Shown: positions 54,163-61,934 of the stretch, one piece after another
Layout: each line of letters opens with the position of its first letter
Numbering within the stretch: the first letter of the stretch is position 1
Source of the DNA: Parapedobacter flavus
Lineage (GTDB): Bacteria; Bacteroidota; Bacteroidia; Sphingobacteriales; Sphingobacteriaceae
Assembly: GCF_035818675.1 (NCBI RefSeq)
Contig: NZ_JAYKZZ010000001.1
Coordinates: forward strand, 1 to 64,000
Direction of reading: 5' to 3'
Length of the DNA stretch: 64,000 bases
Notes under the pieces: model-generated
Database searches by the model: none
What the model was told of the DNA's origin: nothing
What the model saw: the letters and a program-made list of their open reading frames with translations, nothing else
Made by a program: the position numbers and the translations under genes

Positions 54163-57051
54163 ATGGTCAGACCGATAATAGCGGCTATTTTTACCCTTGC
54201 TTGTATTGCGATGGCTACCATTAGCGATGCACAGGAAATCCAGCGTATCGGTTCTCCCCTGGTGCAGCAGTATACGAAATCGGATTACAAAGCAGGCAAC
54301 CAGAACTGGGCGGTAGCCGTAGGCAACAATGGGATCATGTATGTGGCAAATGCCGATGGGCTATTGGTATTCGATGGCCAATACTGGACACTGCATCCAC
54401 TGCCAAATAAAAGCACGGTACGTAGTGTGGCTGTAGATGAAGGGGGCCGCATCTACACCGGTGGTCTGGGTGAGTTCGGTTATTGGGAAGACGAGGGTTA
54501 CGAACAAATGCGTTATCAATCGATCAGCCAATTGCTCGACAAAGAGCAGCGGGTGGCCGATGAGGTGTGGAAGATTATCGTGGATGGCGATCGCGTGCTC
54601 TTCCAGACGTTTTCTACCATTTACATCTATGAAGACAACAGCCTCCATCCGGTACGGGGTGGTGGCCAGCCCTTTCTTTTCCTCCATCAAGTGCGCGACC
54701 GCATCTTTGTCGAGTTGATCCCTTCGGGCCTGCACGAGCTGACCGGCGATAAACTGGTGCCGATCAAAGATAAGGAGGTGTTAAAAGATGCGAACGTCCT
54801 GACCATGCTGCCGTTTGGAGCGGATGATATATTGATCGGCACGGCTAAATCAGGGCTGTATCGCATGGATAGCACATCTACTATCCATAAATGGGACAAT
54901 GCGGCAGACGACATGCTGAAAGCCGCCCAACTCAATAATGGGCTGAAGGTGTTGGACCAATATTACGCGTTCGGTACCATCCTGCAGGGCGTGGTCATAA
55001 TAGATGAGGCCGGCCATATCGTACAGCATCTCCACAAAGGCAACGGCTTGCAAAACAATACGGTTCTCGGTATGCACTTGGACCACCAGCGGAACATCTG
55101 GGTGGGTCTCGATAACGGAATAGACCGGATTGAGATCAATGCGCCGTTATATTATTACGCCGACAATACCGGTAGTATCGGTACGGTATATGCGGCGCGC
55201 ATTTTCGAGGGAAACATCTACCTCGGTACCAACCAAGGCTTATTTTATAGTCCCTGGGCAGACGGTGAAGGGTATCACCCCTTTTCCTTTTCATTGGTAA
55301 CCGGTTCGCAAGGGCAAGTGTGGGATCTCACTGTGGCAGATGGTGAACTGTTATGCGGTCATAACGACGGCACATTTAAAGTCTCGGGCGATCGACTCGT
55401 GAAACTCTCGCCAATTACGGGCGGATGGATGCTCAAGCGGGCTGCAGGGCGACCGAACACACTGCTGCAGGGAACGTATACTGGCTTGGCAGTTTTTGAA
55501 CGAACCGCACACGGATGGCAGTTTTCGAACCGTGTAAGCGGATATAACGACCCCACCCAGTTTATTGTTCCGGTATCCAACACGGGGATATGGGCAAGTG
55601 GCTACAAAGGATTGCGCTACCTCGATCTCGATGCGGCGTTAACGAAGGTTAACGATGTACACGCGTACGATACCACCAGTGGCCTTCCTCCAAGTACGTT
55701 TGTGAATGTAATGGCACTATCGGGAAGCCCCATATTTGCTACCGACAGTGGCTTTTTTCGGCATGATGAAATTACCGATAAGTTTTATCCGTACCACCAG
55801 CTGAACGGCCAGCTCGGATCGTTTGCTTTTTCCAATCGGGTCATCCATGCTGATGGTGATCGCTATTGGTTTATCAACCGTGCGCGCATTGCGTTGGTCT
55901 ATTTTGGCCCGAAAGGGGGAATTCGGGTAGATTCCACCAGGTTTGCCACCCTCAATGGGCGGATGATGAAGTTCTATGAAAGCATTAACCGTGTGCGCGA
56001 CGACCTGTACCTCATTGGTTTAGATGACGGTTTTGCCATTTACCAGGCCGCTGATACCGCAACGACCCCAAAAAAGGGACTACCTTCTCCGCTAATTCGT
56101 GCCATGAGTAACATCACCGACAGCCTTTCGGACAGGGGATATACCGTTGGTACCCATCCGGAAATTCCCTACCGCCATAACAATATCCGCATCAGCTATG
56201 CTTTGCCGTGGTATAGTGCTGTACCGATGAAATACCAATTTTATCTTGAGGGTTATTCCCGCACCTGGTCGGAATGGAGTGAGGCAGCCCAGAAAGAGTT
56301 TACCAACCTGAAACAGGGAGATTATAGGTTTAAGGTGCGCGCTAGGACTGCCGATGGAACGGTATCGGATATCGCCGACCTGCGGTTCTCAATTAACTCG
56401 CCATGGTGGCTCTCATGGCCCGCGTGGGTGGTGTATGCGCTGGTTTTAATTACCGTACTGATTGCCGGCCGAGGGTGGTACCGGCGTAAAATACGAAAAC
56501 ACCGGGAGCTTATACAGGCCAATATGGCACAGAAACAGCGTGATCTGCTAGCAAAGGAGGCCGAGGAAAGCGAGCAACGCCTCGTGAAGTTGAAGAATGA
56601 ACAGTTGGAACGGGAACTGGCCAGCAAGAGCCGTGAGCTGGCCAATACGACAATGAGTATCGTTTACAAGAACGAACTGCTGAACAATGTGCACGACGAG
56701 CTCTTGCAGCTGCACGACAGTGAAGGCCGTAAGTTATCGAACGAGCAGCTCCGTAAAATCAATAAGATCATTGAAGACGCACGCAGCGACGAGCGCGACT
56801 GGCACGTATTTGAAAAGAGTTTCAATGAGGCCCACGAGAATTTTTTCAAAAAGCTGAAGGCCAACTATCCGGAGTTGGTACCCAATGACATGAAGCTTTG
56901 TGCCTACCTGCGCATGAACATGAGCAGTAAAGAAATCGCATCGCTGCTCAATATCACTACCCGTGGCGTAGAGATCAGGCGGTACCGGCTGCGGAAGAAA
57001 CTGAGCCTGACGCAGGATAAGAACCTAACCGAGTTCCTGATGGAAGTGTAA
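54163..57051 (+). CDS. Propeller / Y_Y_Y / LuxR-type HTH regulator
   Basis: A 962-residue membrane-bound regulator. Layout: signal/anchor (VRPIIAAIFTLACIAMATISDAQ), two seven-bladed 'two-component regulator propeller' repeats (residues ~25-690, with repeats like NAVGNNGIMYVANADGLLVFDGQYW), a Y_Y_Y domain (~700-780, MKYQFYLEGYSRTWSEWSEAAQKEFTNLKQGDYRFKVRAR), one transmembrane helix (WPAWVVYALVLITVLIAG), a long coiled coil, and a C-terminal LuxR/GerE-like HTH (SSKEIASLLNITTRGVEIRRYRLRKKL). It lacks a histidine kinase, so it is a direct membrane-anchored transcription factor. The ATG at 54163 is chosen because the upstream frame overlaps the promoter; a target cannot be told. Confidence 0.88.
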   Translation: MVRPIIAAIFTLACIAMATISDAQEIQRIGSPLVQQYTKSDYKAGNQNWAVAVGNNGIMYVANADGLLVFDGQYWTLHPLPNKSTVRSVAVDEGGRIYTGGLGEFGYWEDEGYEQMRYQSISQLLDKEQRVADEVWKIIVDGDRVLFQTFSTIYIYEDNSLHPVRGGGQPFLFLHQVRDRIFVELIPSGLHELTGDKLVPIKDKEVLKDANVLTMLPFGADDILIGTAKSGLYRMDSTSTIHKWDNAADDMLKAAQLNNGLKVLDQYYAFGTILQGVVIIDEAGHIVQHLHKGNGLQNNTVLGMHLDHQRNIWVGLDNGIDRIEINAPLYYYADNTGSIGTVYAARIFEGNIYLGTNQGLFYSPWADGEGYHPFSFSLVTGSQGQVWDLTVADGELLCGHNDGTFKVSGDRLVKLSPITGGWMLKRAAGRPNTLLQGTYTGLAVFERTAHGWQFSNRVSGYNDPTQFIVPVSNTGIWASGYKGLRYLDLDAALTKVNDVHAYDTTSGLPPSTFVNVMALSGSPIFATDSGFFRHDEITDKFYPYHQLNGQLGSFAFSNRVIHADGDRYWFINRARIALVYFGPKGGIRVDSTRFATLNGRMMKFYESINRVRDDLYLIGLDDGFAIYQAADTATTPKKGLPSPLIRAMSNITDSLSDRGYTVGTHPEIPYRHNNIRISYALPWYSAVPMKYQFYLEGYSRTWSEWSEAAQKEFTNLKQGDYRFKVRARTADGTVSDIADLRFSINSPWWLSWPAWVVYALVLITVLIAGRGWYRRKIRKHRELIQANMAQKQRDLLAKEAEESEQRLVKLKNEQLERELASKSRELANTTMSIVYKNELLNNVHDELLQLHDSEGRKLSNEQLRKINKIIEDARSDERDWHVFEKSFNEAHENFFKKLKANYPELVPNDMKLCAYLRMNMSSKEIASLLNITTRGVEIRRYRLRKKLSLTQDKNLTEFLMEV

Positions 57052-57061
57052 ACTTTTTTTA

Positions 57062-57143
57062 TATTTCCGCTATAATGCTACTTTTTAATGGCAGCGGAGA
57101 GAACGATAAAGTTGCGTTTTCAAGCAACTTTATCTAAGTTTGC
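57062..57143 (+). promoter_or_regulatory. Duplicated structured promoter element, copy A (efp)
   Basis: 82 nt directly upstream of efp. Order: block 1 TATTTCCGCTAT (57062-57073), 14-nt variable spacer, block 2 of 19 identical nt beginning ATGGCAGCGG (57088-57106), hairpin arms TAAAGTTGC (57107-57115) and GCAACTTTA (57124-57132) with an 8-nt loop, extended by GA/TC to 11 bp, then TCTAAGTTTGC (57133-57143). CCGCT and AGCGG of the two blocks can also pair. The -7 box TAAGTTTG lies at 57135-57142 and TTG at 57112-57114 fits a -33 box (20-nt gap). It occurs again at 60646-60728. Confidence 0.75.
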
Positions 57144-57163
57144 ACCATATTATACGATAGATT

Positions 57164-57724
57164 ATGGCTAAGGCTTCAGATGTAAAAAGTGGTAATATTT
57201 TACGCTTCAATGGCGAATTGGTATCCGTGGAGGAATACATCCATCGGACCCCCGGCAACTTGCGGGCGTTCTACCAAGCCAAAATGCGAAATGTTAAAAC
57301 AGGAAAACTCGTCGAATACCGTTTCCGCACCGATGAGGAAGTGGAGATTGCGCGCGTGGAAACCAGCGACTATCAATACCTATATGAGGACGGCGATACC
57401 TTTGTGGTGATGGATAACACCTCGTTCGAACAATTCAATATACCCAAGGAGCTTTTCGGCGATACTGCCCGTTTCCTGAAAGAAGGCATGCAGGTGCTGG
57501 TGTCAATGGAGAGTGAGGAACCGATTATGGCGCAGGCACCGACAACGGTAGAGTTGGAAGTGACGTATACCGAGCCGGCGGTAAAAGGGGACACCTCAAA
57601 CAATGCATTAAAAAGTGCAACCGTAGAAACAGGTGTTGAGATCAAGGTGCCGCTTTTTGTCAACCAAGGGGATAAAGTAAAAGTAGATACACGCTCCGGC
57701 GCTTACGTGGAGCGCGTGAAATAG
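57164..57724 (+). CDS. efp: Elongation factor P
   Basis: A 186-residue three-domain beta-barrel translation factor that helps the ribosome through polyproline stretches. N-terminal KOW-like domain MAKASDVKSGNILRFNGELVSVEEYIHRTPGNLRAFYQAKMRN; the loop that carries the modified residue in E. coli (K34) aligns with N32 of TPGNLRA, so no lysine or arginine is at its tip, although R34 is two residues on. The OB domains follow with DNTSFEQFNIPKELFGD and the C-terminal signature VPLFVNQGDKVKVDTRSGAYVERVK. Length standard. It has its own promoter within the repeated element. Confidence 0.96.
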   Translation: MAKASDVKSGNILRFNGELVSVEEYIHRTPGNLRAFYQAKMRNVKTGKLVEYRFRTDEEVEIARVETSDYQYLYEDGDTFVVMDNTSFEQFNIPKELFGDTARFLKEGMQVLVSMESEEPIMAQAPTTVELEVTYTEPAVKGDTSNNALKSATVETGVEIKVPLFVNQGDKVKVDTRSGAYVERVK

Positions 57725-57742
57725 TTTCAGGCGCTGCGCCAA

Positions 57743-58333
57743 ATGGACCCATCTACAAAACAGGCACTGCGCAAACGATATCGTGAAAAGCGGATGGGGC
57801 TTTCGCCCGAGGAGTTTCAGCGATTGAATGACGGACTGATTCTGCAAGCGGAAGTGCTGGACCTGGAGCATTTGCGGACGGTACACCTCTTCCTACCCAT
57901 CACCGGTAACAACGAACCCGATACCTACGCGATTACAGGTCGGTTGAGGCAACGCTACCCCAATATGCGGATTGTGCTTCCAAAAACTGAGCCGGGGACT
58001 CGCGAAATGAAACACTTCGTTTGGGATGCGAATACAGCGCTAGTACCCAACCATTGGGGGATACCTGAACCAGTCACAGGAACAGCTGTGCGACCGCATG
58101 AAATCGATGCCGTATTTTTGCCGCTGCTGGTTTTTGACCAACAGGGACACCGTATTGGTTATGGCAAAGGGTTCTACGACCGGTTCCTCGCCGAATGCCG
58201 TCCAGCGGCTCAGAAAATCGGATTGTCGTTATTCGAAGGGGTGAAATCCATCAGCGACATTTCCTCGCATGACGTGGCGATGGACCTATGTGTGACACCC
58301 ACCCGGATATGGACGTTTAATACAGTACCCTAA
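57743..58333 (+). CDS. 5-formyltetrahydrofolate cyclo-ligase
   Basis: A 196-residue enzyme (5,10-methenyltetrahydrofolate synthetase family) that converts 5-formyl-THF back to 5,10-methenyl-THF with ATP. Motifs: KQALRKRYREKRMGLSPEEF at the N-terminus, VHLFLPITGNNEPDTYAI, NHWGIPEPVTGTAVRPHEIDAVFLPLLVFDQQGHRIGYGKGFYDRFLAEC, in which GYGKGFYDR is the family signature. Starts 18 nt after efp, so likely co-transcribed. Its 3' end overlaps the convergent SerB-SerA fusion gene by 17 nt. Confidence 0.92.
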   Translation: MDPSTKQALRKRYREKRMGLSPEEFQRLNDGLILQAEVLDLEHLRTVHLFLPITGNNEPDTYAITGRLRQRYPNMRIVLPKTEPGTREMKHFVWDANTALVPNHWGIPEPVTGTAVRPHEIDAVFLPLLVFDQQGHRIGYGKGFYDRFLAECRPAAQKIGLSLFEGVKSISDISSHDVAMDLCVTPTRIWTFNTVP

Positions 58334-59609
58334 ATTTAACCGTATTATCAATTTGCCGCAGTTGTCGGAGCAGTTGCTTATCGTACTGCGTATCCACGTC
58401 GGTCACGGCATATCCGATATCGCCCTTCGTTACCAGGAACTGGGCAACGATGTTGATGCTGTTTTCGGCAAAGACCTTATTGATCTGTGCCATCACACCC
58501 GGAACATTGCGATGGATATGCAGTAACCGGTGGGCTTTATCCATTTTGGGCAACGGGAGGCTTGGGAAGTTCCTGCTAAGGTACGTATCGCCCTTATTGA
58601 TGAACTCAGCCATCCGGCGCGGAATGAATTCGCCATTGCGTTTCTTGTCTTTTTTATCGTCGAAAAGGACGATCCCCTTTTCGCTGCAGATATCGCGGTT
58701 TACACGGTGCTTGCTGTCGCCAAGGTAGCCAATGACCTTGAGCTTGTCGGCCCTGGCCAATTGTTCATCCGCTAGCCTGATATCCTTGCCCAATAGCAGC
58801 ATCCCCACGTCTTTAACGTATTTCTCTTCAAATGTCTGCTTGGTGCGGATGGAAAATCCATCTCGTTTCAGGATATGGGCAGCGATCTCCGGGACGTCGC
58901 CCACAATGAGACATAGAATACGGTTTTTGGGATACGATATGGCACGCGGGAGGTCGTTCACGTACAGGAACTCGTCAAAGCTGGGTGTTACGTGGTCTGC
59001 TTTCTCCGACACGCTTTTACGCTCGATATTCTCGGTAAAGGCGAAGAAGCGCTCGATAAGCCCCGACTCCTTCAATTGGAAATCGGAATAACCATCGCCG
59101 ATGCCAAAGATCTTGCCCGGTAGTTGCAATTGCTTCAGGAGTTTCACTTTGCCCCCTTCTTCCGATAAGGGGTTTCCTTCATCGTATCCGGTGATGTTGC
59201 CCGCTTCGTCGAACGTAAATGTGTTGGCATATACGTTTTCTTTTTTGATATGGTAGGGGATGACGACGGGGAAGATGAACTCCTTGAATCCGCCGGAAAC
59301 AATCAATACACTGTCTGCATTCTTCTTGAAGAACTCTTTGTTGCGCGAGAAGGACCGAGACACTTTCTTTTTCAATATCCAGATGAGCTTGGCGAGGTGT
59401 TCGCGATTGGCTTCCAATAGCTTAACGCGGGCGGCGAGGCTCTCGCGGAACGATAGCTGGCCGTTCATGGATAGGTTGGTGAGGCGATCGATCTCTTCAT
59501 ACACCAGCTCCTTGGCGGGGTGGTCGGCCAGTGAGATACGGGCCAGTTCGTCTAAGGCCTCCACTTGGGTGAAGGTACTGTCAAAATCAATGATGTAATA
59601 ATTCTCCAA
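58317..59609 (-). CDS. HAD phosphoserine phosphatase fused to a truncated SerA-like and ACT domain
   Basis: A 430-residue fusion. Residues 1-210 are a HAD-IB phosphatase of the SerB type: IIDFDSTFTQVEALDELA (nucleophile D10-D12 pair in DFDST), LIVSGGFKEFIFPV, and GIGDGYSDFQL. Residues ~215-350 resemble the substrate-binding part of 3-phosphoglycerate dehydrogenase (PKNRILCLIVGDVPEIAAHILKRDGFSIRTKQTFEEKYVKDVGMLLLG...), but the NAD-binding Rossmann domain is missing. Residues 356-430 are an ACT domain (HRLLHIHRNVPGVMAQINKVFAENSINIVAQFLVTKGDIGYAVTDVD). Phosphatase in serine synthesis with amino-acid control is the likely role. The start is TTG 59609 (an in-frame stop lies four codons upstream). 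Follows the SDR gene by 9 nt. Confidence 0.85.
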   Translation of the reverse strand: MENYYIIDFDSTFTQVEALDELARISLADHPAKELVYEEIDRLTNLSMNGQLSFRESLAARVKLLEANREHLAKLIWILKKKVSRSFSRNKEFFKKNADSVLIVSGGFKEFIFPVVIPYHIKKENVYANTFTFDEAGNITGYDEGNPLSEEGGKVKLLKQLQLPGKIFGIGDGYSDFQLKESGLIERFFAFTENIERKSVSEKADHVTPSFDEFLYVNDLPRAISYPKNRILCLIVGDVPEIAAHILKRDGFSIRTKQTFEEKYVKDVGMLLLGKDIRLADEQLARADKLKVIGYLGDSKHRVNRDICSEKGIVLFDDKKDKKRNGEFIPRRMAEFINKGDTYLSRNFPSLPLPKMDKAHRLLHIHRNVPGVMAQINKVFAENSINIVAQFLVTKGDIGYAVTDVDTQYDKQLLRQLRQIDNTVKFRVLY

Positions 59610-59618
59610 TGGATGTTG

Positions 59619-60593
59619 TTATTTCAGTGTTTTACAAATTTCGTTTAATGTATGATCAATGGGTTTGAACGCGATGCCGGTGACAGCGACAACCTTGCGA
59701 TTTGAAAATCGCAACCGGTTGCGTGCCGAATTAGCAGTCTCGCGTGTGATCAATGGGCGCTTACGGGTAAACCATGCAAGCACGCTAGCTGCCCGCCAGG
59801 CCATGCTGAGCATCCATGGTGTGGCCCGGTATTTCGGGGCAGGTCTGCCCAAGAGGTTGCTGCAGCGGGCCAGAAGTTCACGGTACGTCATGTTAGCATT
59901 GCTCAAGAGGAAACGTTGCCCCGTGATGGTAGGATTGTCCATGAGCAATACCATCGCTTTGGCGGTGTCTTCCACATCGATGAGGCCGACAGACCCGTCG
60001 GTATAGAAATGGAGCCCTTTGTGGACCATTGCGAAGATCGAGCCGCTGGTATCACCGCCTTCAGCCCGGGCTGAAGGTCCGATAATAAGGGCCGGATTGA
60101 CGATAACGGCATCCAGCCCTTCGGCAACTCCCCGCCATACTTCCATTTCGCCCTCGTACTTAGAAGCCGCATACCCAGGTTGACCGGGCGTATACTCCCA
60201 TAGGTCATCTTCCGTTGCTTCACCGTTATGCCTTGGCTGACCGATCGCAGCGATGGAACTGACATGCAATAACCGCGTGCGGTGTTGTAGCGCCAGGTTG
60301 ACCACGTTGGCCGTACCGGCCACGTTCACCGTCGTCAGCCGTTGCCGATCGGCAGCATGATACGAAATCATGCCGGCGCAATGATAAACCTTCGATATAC
60401 CGATGAACGCATCACCCAGCGCGAAGAAGTCATTGATATCCGCATTTACCCATTCCAGTGCGGGCAAGTCAACGAGTTCTTGTGGGATAACTGATGTTTC
60501 CCGTTTGGCAGCGCGTACCGCCATCCCTGAAGCGAGTAACCGTTTGATGAGTATCGAACCAAGAAAACCTGTTCCTCCTGTTACTAAAACCAC
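59619..60593 (-). CDS. NAD(P)-dependent epimerase / 4-dihydromethyltrisporate-like SDR
   Basis: A 324-residue extended SDR oxidoreductase. NAD-binding VLVTGGTGFLGSILIKRLLASGMAVRA; VYHCAGMISYHAADRQRLTTVNVAGTANVVNLALQ; YAASKYEGEMEVWRGVAEGLDAVIVNPALIIGPSARA with the catalytic YxxxK. Resembles dihydroflavonol-4-reductase-like bacterial SDRs; substrate unknown. A TTG start at 60626 is open in frame, but it overlaps the minus-strand -7 box TACTTTTG (60624-60631), so GTG 60593, which gives the standard MVLVTGGTGFLG start, is preferred. Followed by the SerB-fusion gene, divergent from the arginase-like gene. Confidence 0.85.
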   Translation of the reverse strand: MVLVTGGTGFLGSILIKRLLASGMAVRAAKRETSVIPQELVDLPALEWVNADINDFFALGDAFIGISKVYHCAGMISYHAADRQRLTTVNVAGTANVVNLALQHRTRLLHVSSIAAIGQPRHNGEATEDDLWEYTPGQPGYAASKYEGEMEVWRGVAEGLDAVIVNPALIIGPSARAEGGDTSGSIFAMVHKGLHFYTDGSVGLIDVEDTAKAMVLLMDNPTITGQRFLLSNANMTYRELLARCSNLLGRPAPKYRATPWMLSMAWRAASVLAWFTRKRPLITRETANSARNRLRFSNRKVVAVTGIAFKPIDHTLNEICKTLK

Positions 60594-60645
60594 CGTCGCA
60601 GCATAGTTTGATAATAATGCTTTCAAAAGTAAGGTAATAAATGGA

Positions 60646-60728
60646 TATTTCCGCTATTAAAACACTTTCTTATGGCAGCGGAGAGAACGAAAAATTTGCT
60701 TTTTATGGGCAAATTTATCTAAGTTTGC
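60646..60728 (+). promoter_or_regulatory. Duplicated structured promoter element, copy B (arginase-like gene)
   Basis: Copy B of the element found upstream of efp: TATTTCCGCTAT (60646-60657), 14-nt spacer, the same 19-nt block (60672-60690), arms AAAATTTGC (60691-60699) and GCAAATTTA (60709-60717) with a 9-nt loop, and TCTAAGTTTGC (60718-60728). In the stem, the G-C pair of copy A (57111-57128) is T-A here (60695-60713), a compensatory change; one A-A mismatch is present. The -7 box TAAGTTTG is at 60720-60727 with TTTG (60695-60698) as a -33 box (21-nt gap). Confidence 0.75.
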
Positions 60729-60747
60729 CAAACAACATACAACTATC

Positions 60748-61929
60748 ATGTCCTTATCGGTTTTCTTTTCATCTGTTTCCCACCAGGATCTCACACCCAA
60801 CGGCGGGTTCTTCCGATCACAAATTGGGGCGACGGTTCGCCTATTTGACCGTGATTTCCCGGATCTGGAGGAGGAGAAGCCCGATTTGGCATTGTTCGGG
60901 GTGCTGGACGACCGGATGGCCGTGGGCAACCTGGGTTGTGCTGAAGGGGCGGGTGCGGTGAGACGCAACCTGTATGGGCTTTACCAGGGCGAATACAAGC
61001 TGCGGTTGGCCGACCTCGGTAACATCCGAGCGGGAGAGACCGTAACCGATACCTACGCTGCGGTGAAAACGGTATGTGCGGAACTCATCAAGGCGGGTAT
61101 CGTACCAGTCATCATCGGTGGCGGGCAGGACATTACATATGCACAGTACTTGGCGTACGAGAGCCTCGAACAACGCGTGGACGTCTCCATCATCGATGCG
61201 CGGTTTGACATCGATCAAGACCAAACGGAAAGTGCTCCGTTGAATGCACAAACGTACATCAACCATATCATCCTGCATGAGCCCGATTACCTGTTTAACC
61301 TGAATAACCTCGCTTACCAGACCTATTTCGTCAGTAAAGAGTCCATCGCGATGTATGATAAGCTGTATTTCAATGCGGTGCGCTTGGGCTTGATGGCTGG
61401 TCAGGTGGATCAGGTGGAACCCGTTATCCGGTCGGCCGACATGCTCAGCTTCGATATGGCTGCGATCCGGCAATCGGATGCACCGGGGAGTGCCCATGCC
61501 TCCGTCAACGGGCTGTTTGGCGATGAAGCATGCCAGATTTGCCGCTACGCCGGGATGAGCGATAAGCTCACGTCGATCGGCTTTTACGAGTACAATCCGG
61601 CGCTCGATAGCCGCGGGCAGACAGCTATGCTTCTGGCCCAGATGATATGGTACTTTATCGATGGGTTCTACAACCGGAAAAATGATGCCCCGCTGGTGCC
61701 CAAGTCGGCTTACATTACCTACCGCACAAGCGTACATAATGAGGCGTATGAATTGGTTTTTGTGAAAAGTAAAAAATCCGATCGGTGGTGGATGCAGGTG
61801 CCCTATTCGGGTACGAAATCAGTGAACGAGCGGTACCACTTGGTTCCTTGCCGTTACGAAGACTATCAAATGGCCGTTTCGGGCGAAATGCCCGACTTGT
61901 GGTGGAAGACCCATCAGAAGCTGATCTGA
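60748..61929 (+). CDS. Arginase/agmatinase-family protein, apparently lacking metal ligands
   Basis: A 393-residue protein of the ureohydrolase (arginase/agmatinase/formimidoglutamase) superfamily. Fold is clear from DDRMAVGNLGCAEGAGAVRRNLYGLYQG, VPVIIGGGQDITYAQYLAYESL, SIIDARFDIDQDQ and SFDMAAIRQSDAPGS. However, the manganese motifs are degenerate: GGxHS is GGGQD (124-128), DAHxD is DARFD (150-154), and SFDxDxxDP is SFDMAAIRQSDAP (near 234). Other Bacteroidota have the same variant, so this is a conserved subfamily, not local damage. It probably does not hydrolyse guanidino substrates in the standard way. Driven by a promoter within copy B of the repeated element. Confidence 0.87.
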   Translation: MSLSVFFSSVSHQDLTPNGGFFRSQIGATVRLFDRDFPDLEEEKPDLALFGVLDDRMAVGNLGCAEGAGAVRRNLYGLYQGEYKLRLADLGNIRAGETVTDTYAAVKTVCAELIKAGIVPVIIGGGQDITYAQYLAYESLEQRVDVSIIDARFDIDQDQTESAPLNAQTYINHIILHEPDYLFNLNNLAYQTYFVSKESIAMYDKLYFNAVRLGLMAGQVDQVEPVIRSADMLSFDMAAIRQSDAPGSAHASVNGLFGDEACQICRYAGMSDKLTSIGFYEYNPALDSRGQTAMLLAQMIWYFIDGFYNRKNDAPLVPKSAYITYRTSVHNEAYELVFVKSKKSDRWWMQVPYSGTKSVNERYHLVPCRYEDYQMAVSGEMPDLWWKTHQKLI

Positions 61930-61934
61930 CCCCA

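Noticed and set aside
57088..57168. Short uORF beginning MAAERT in element copy A (and 60672 in copy B)
   Set aside because: Both copies start with the same codons, but the loops differ by one nucleotide so the downstream reading frames diverge; the conservation fits DNA or RNA structure, not protein.
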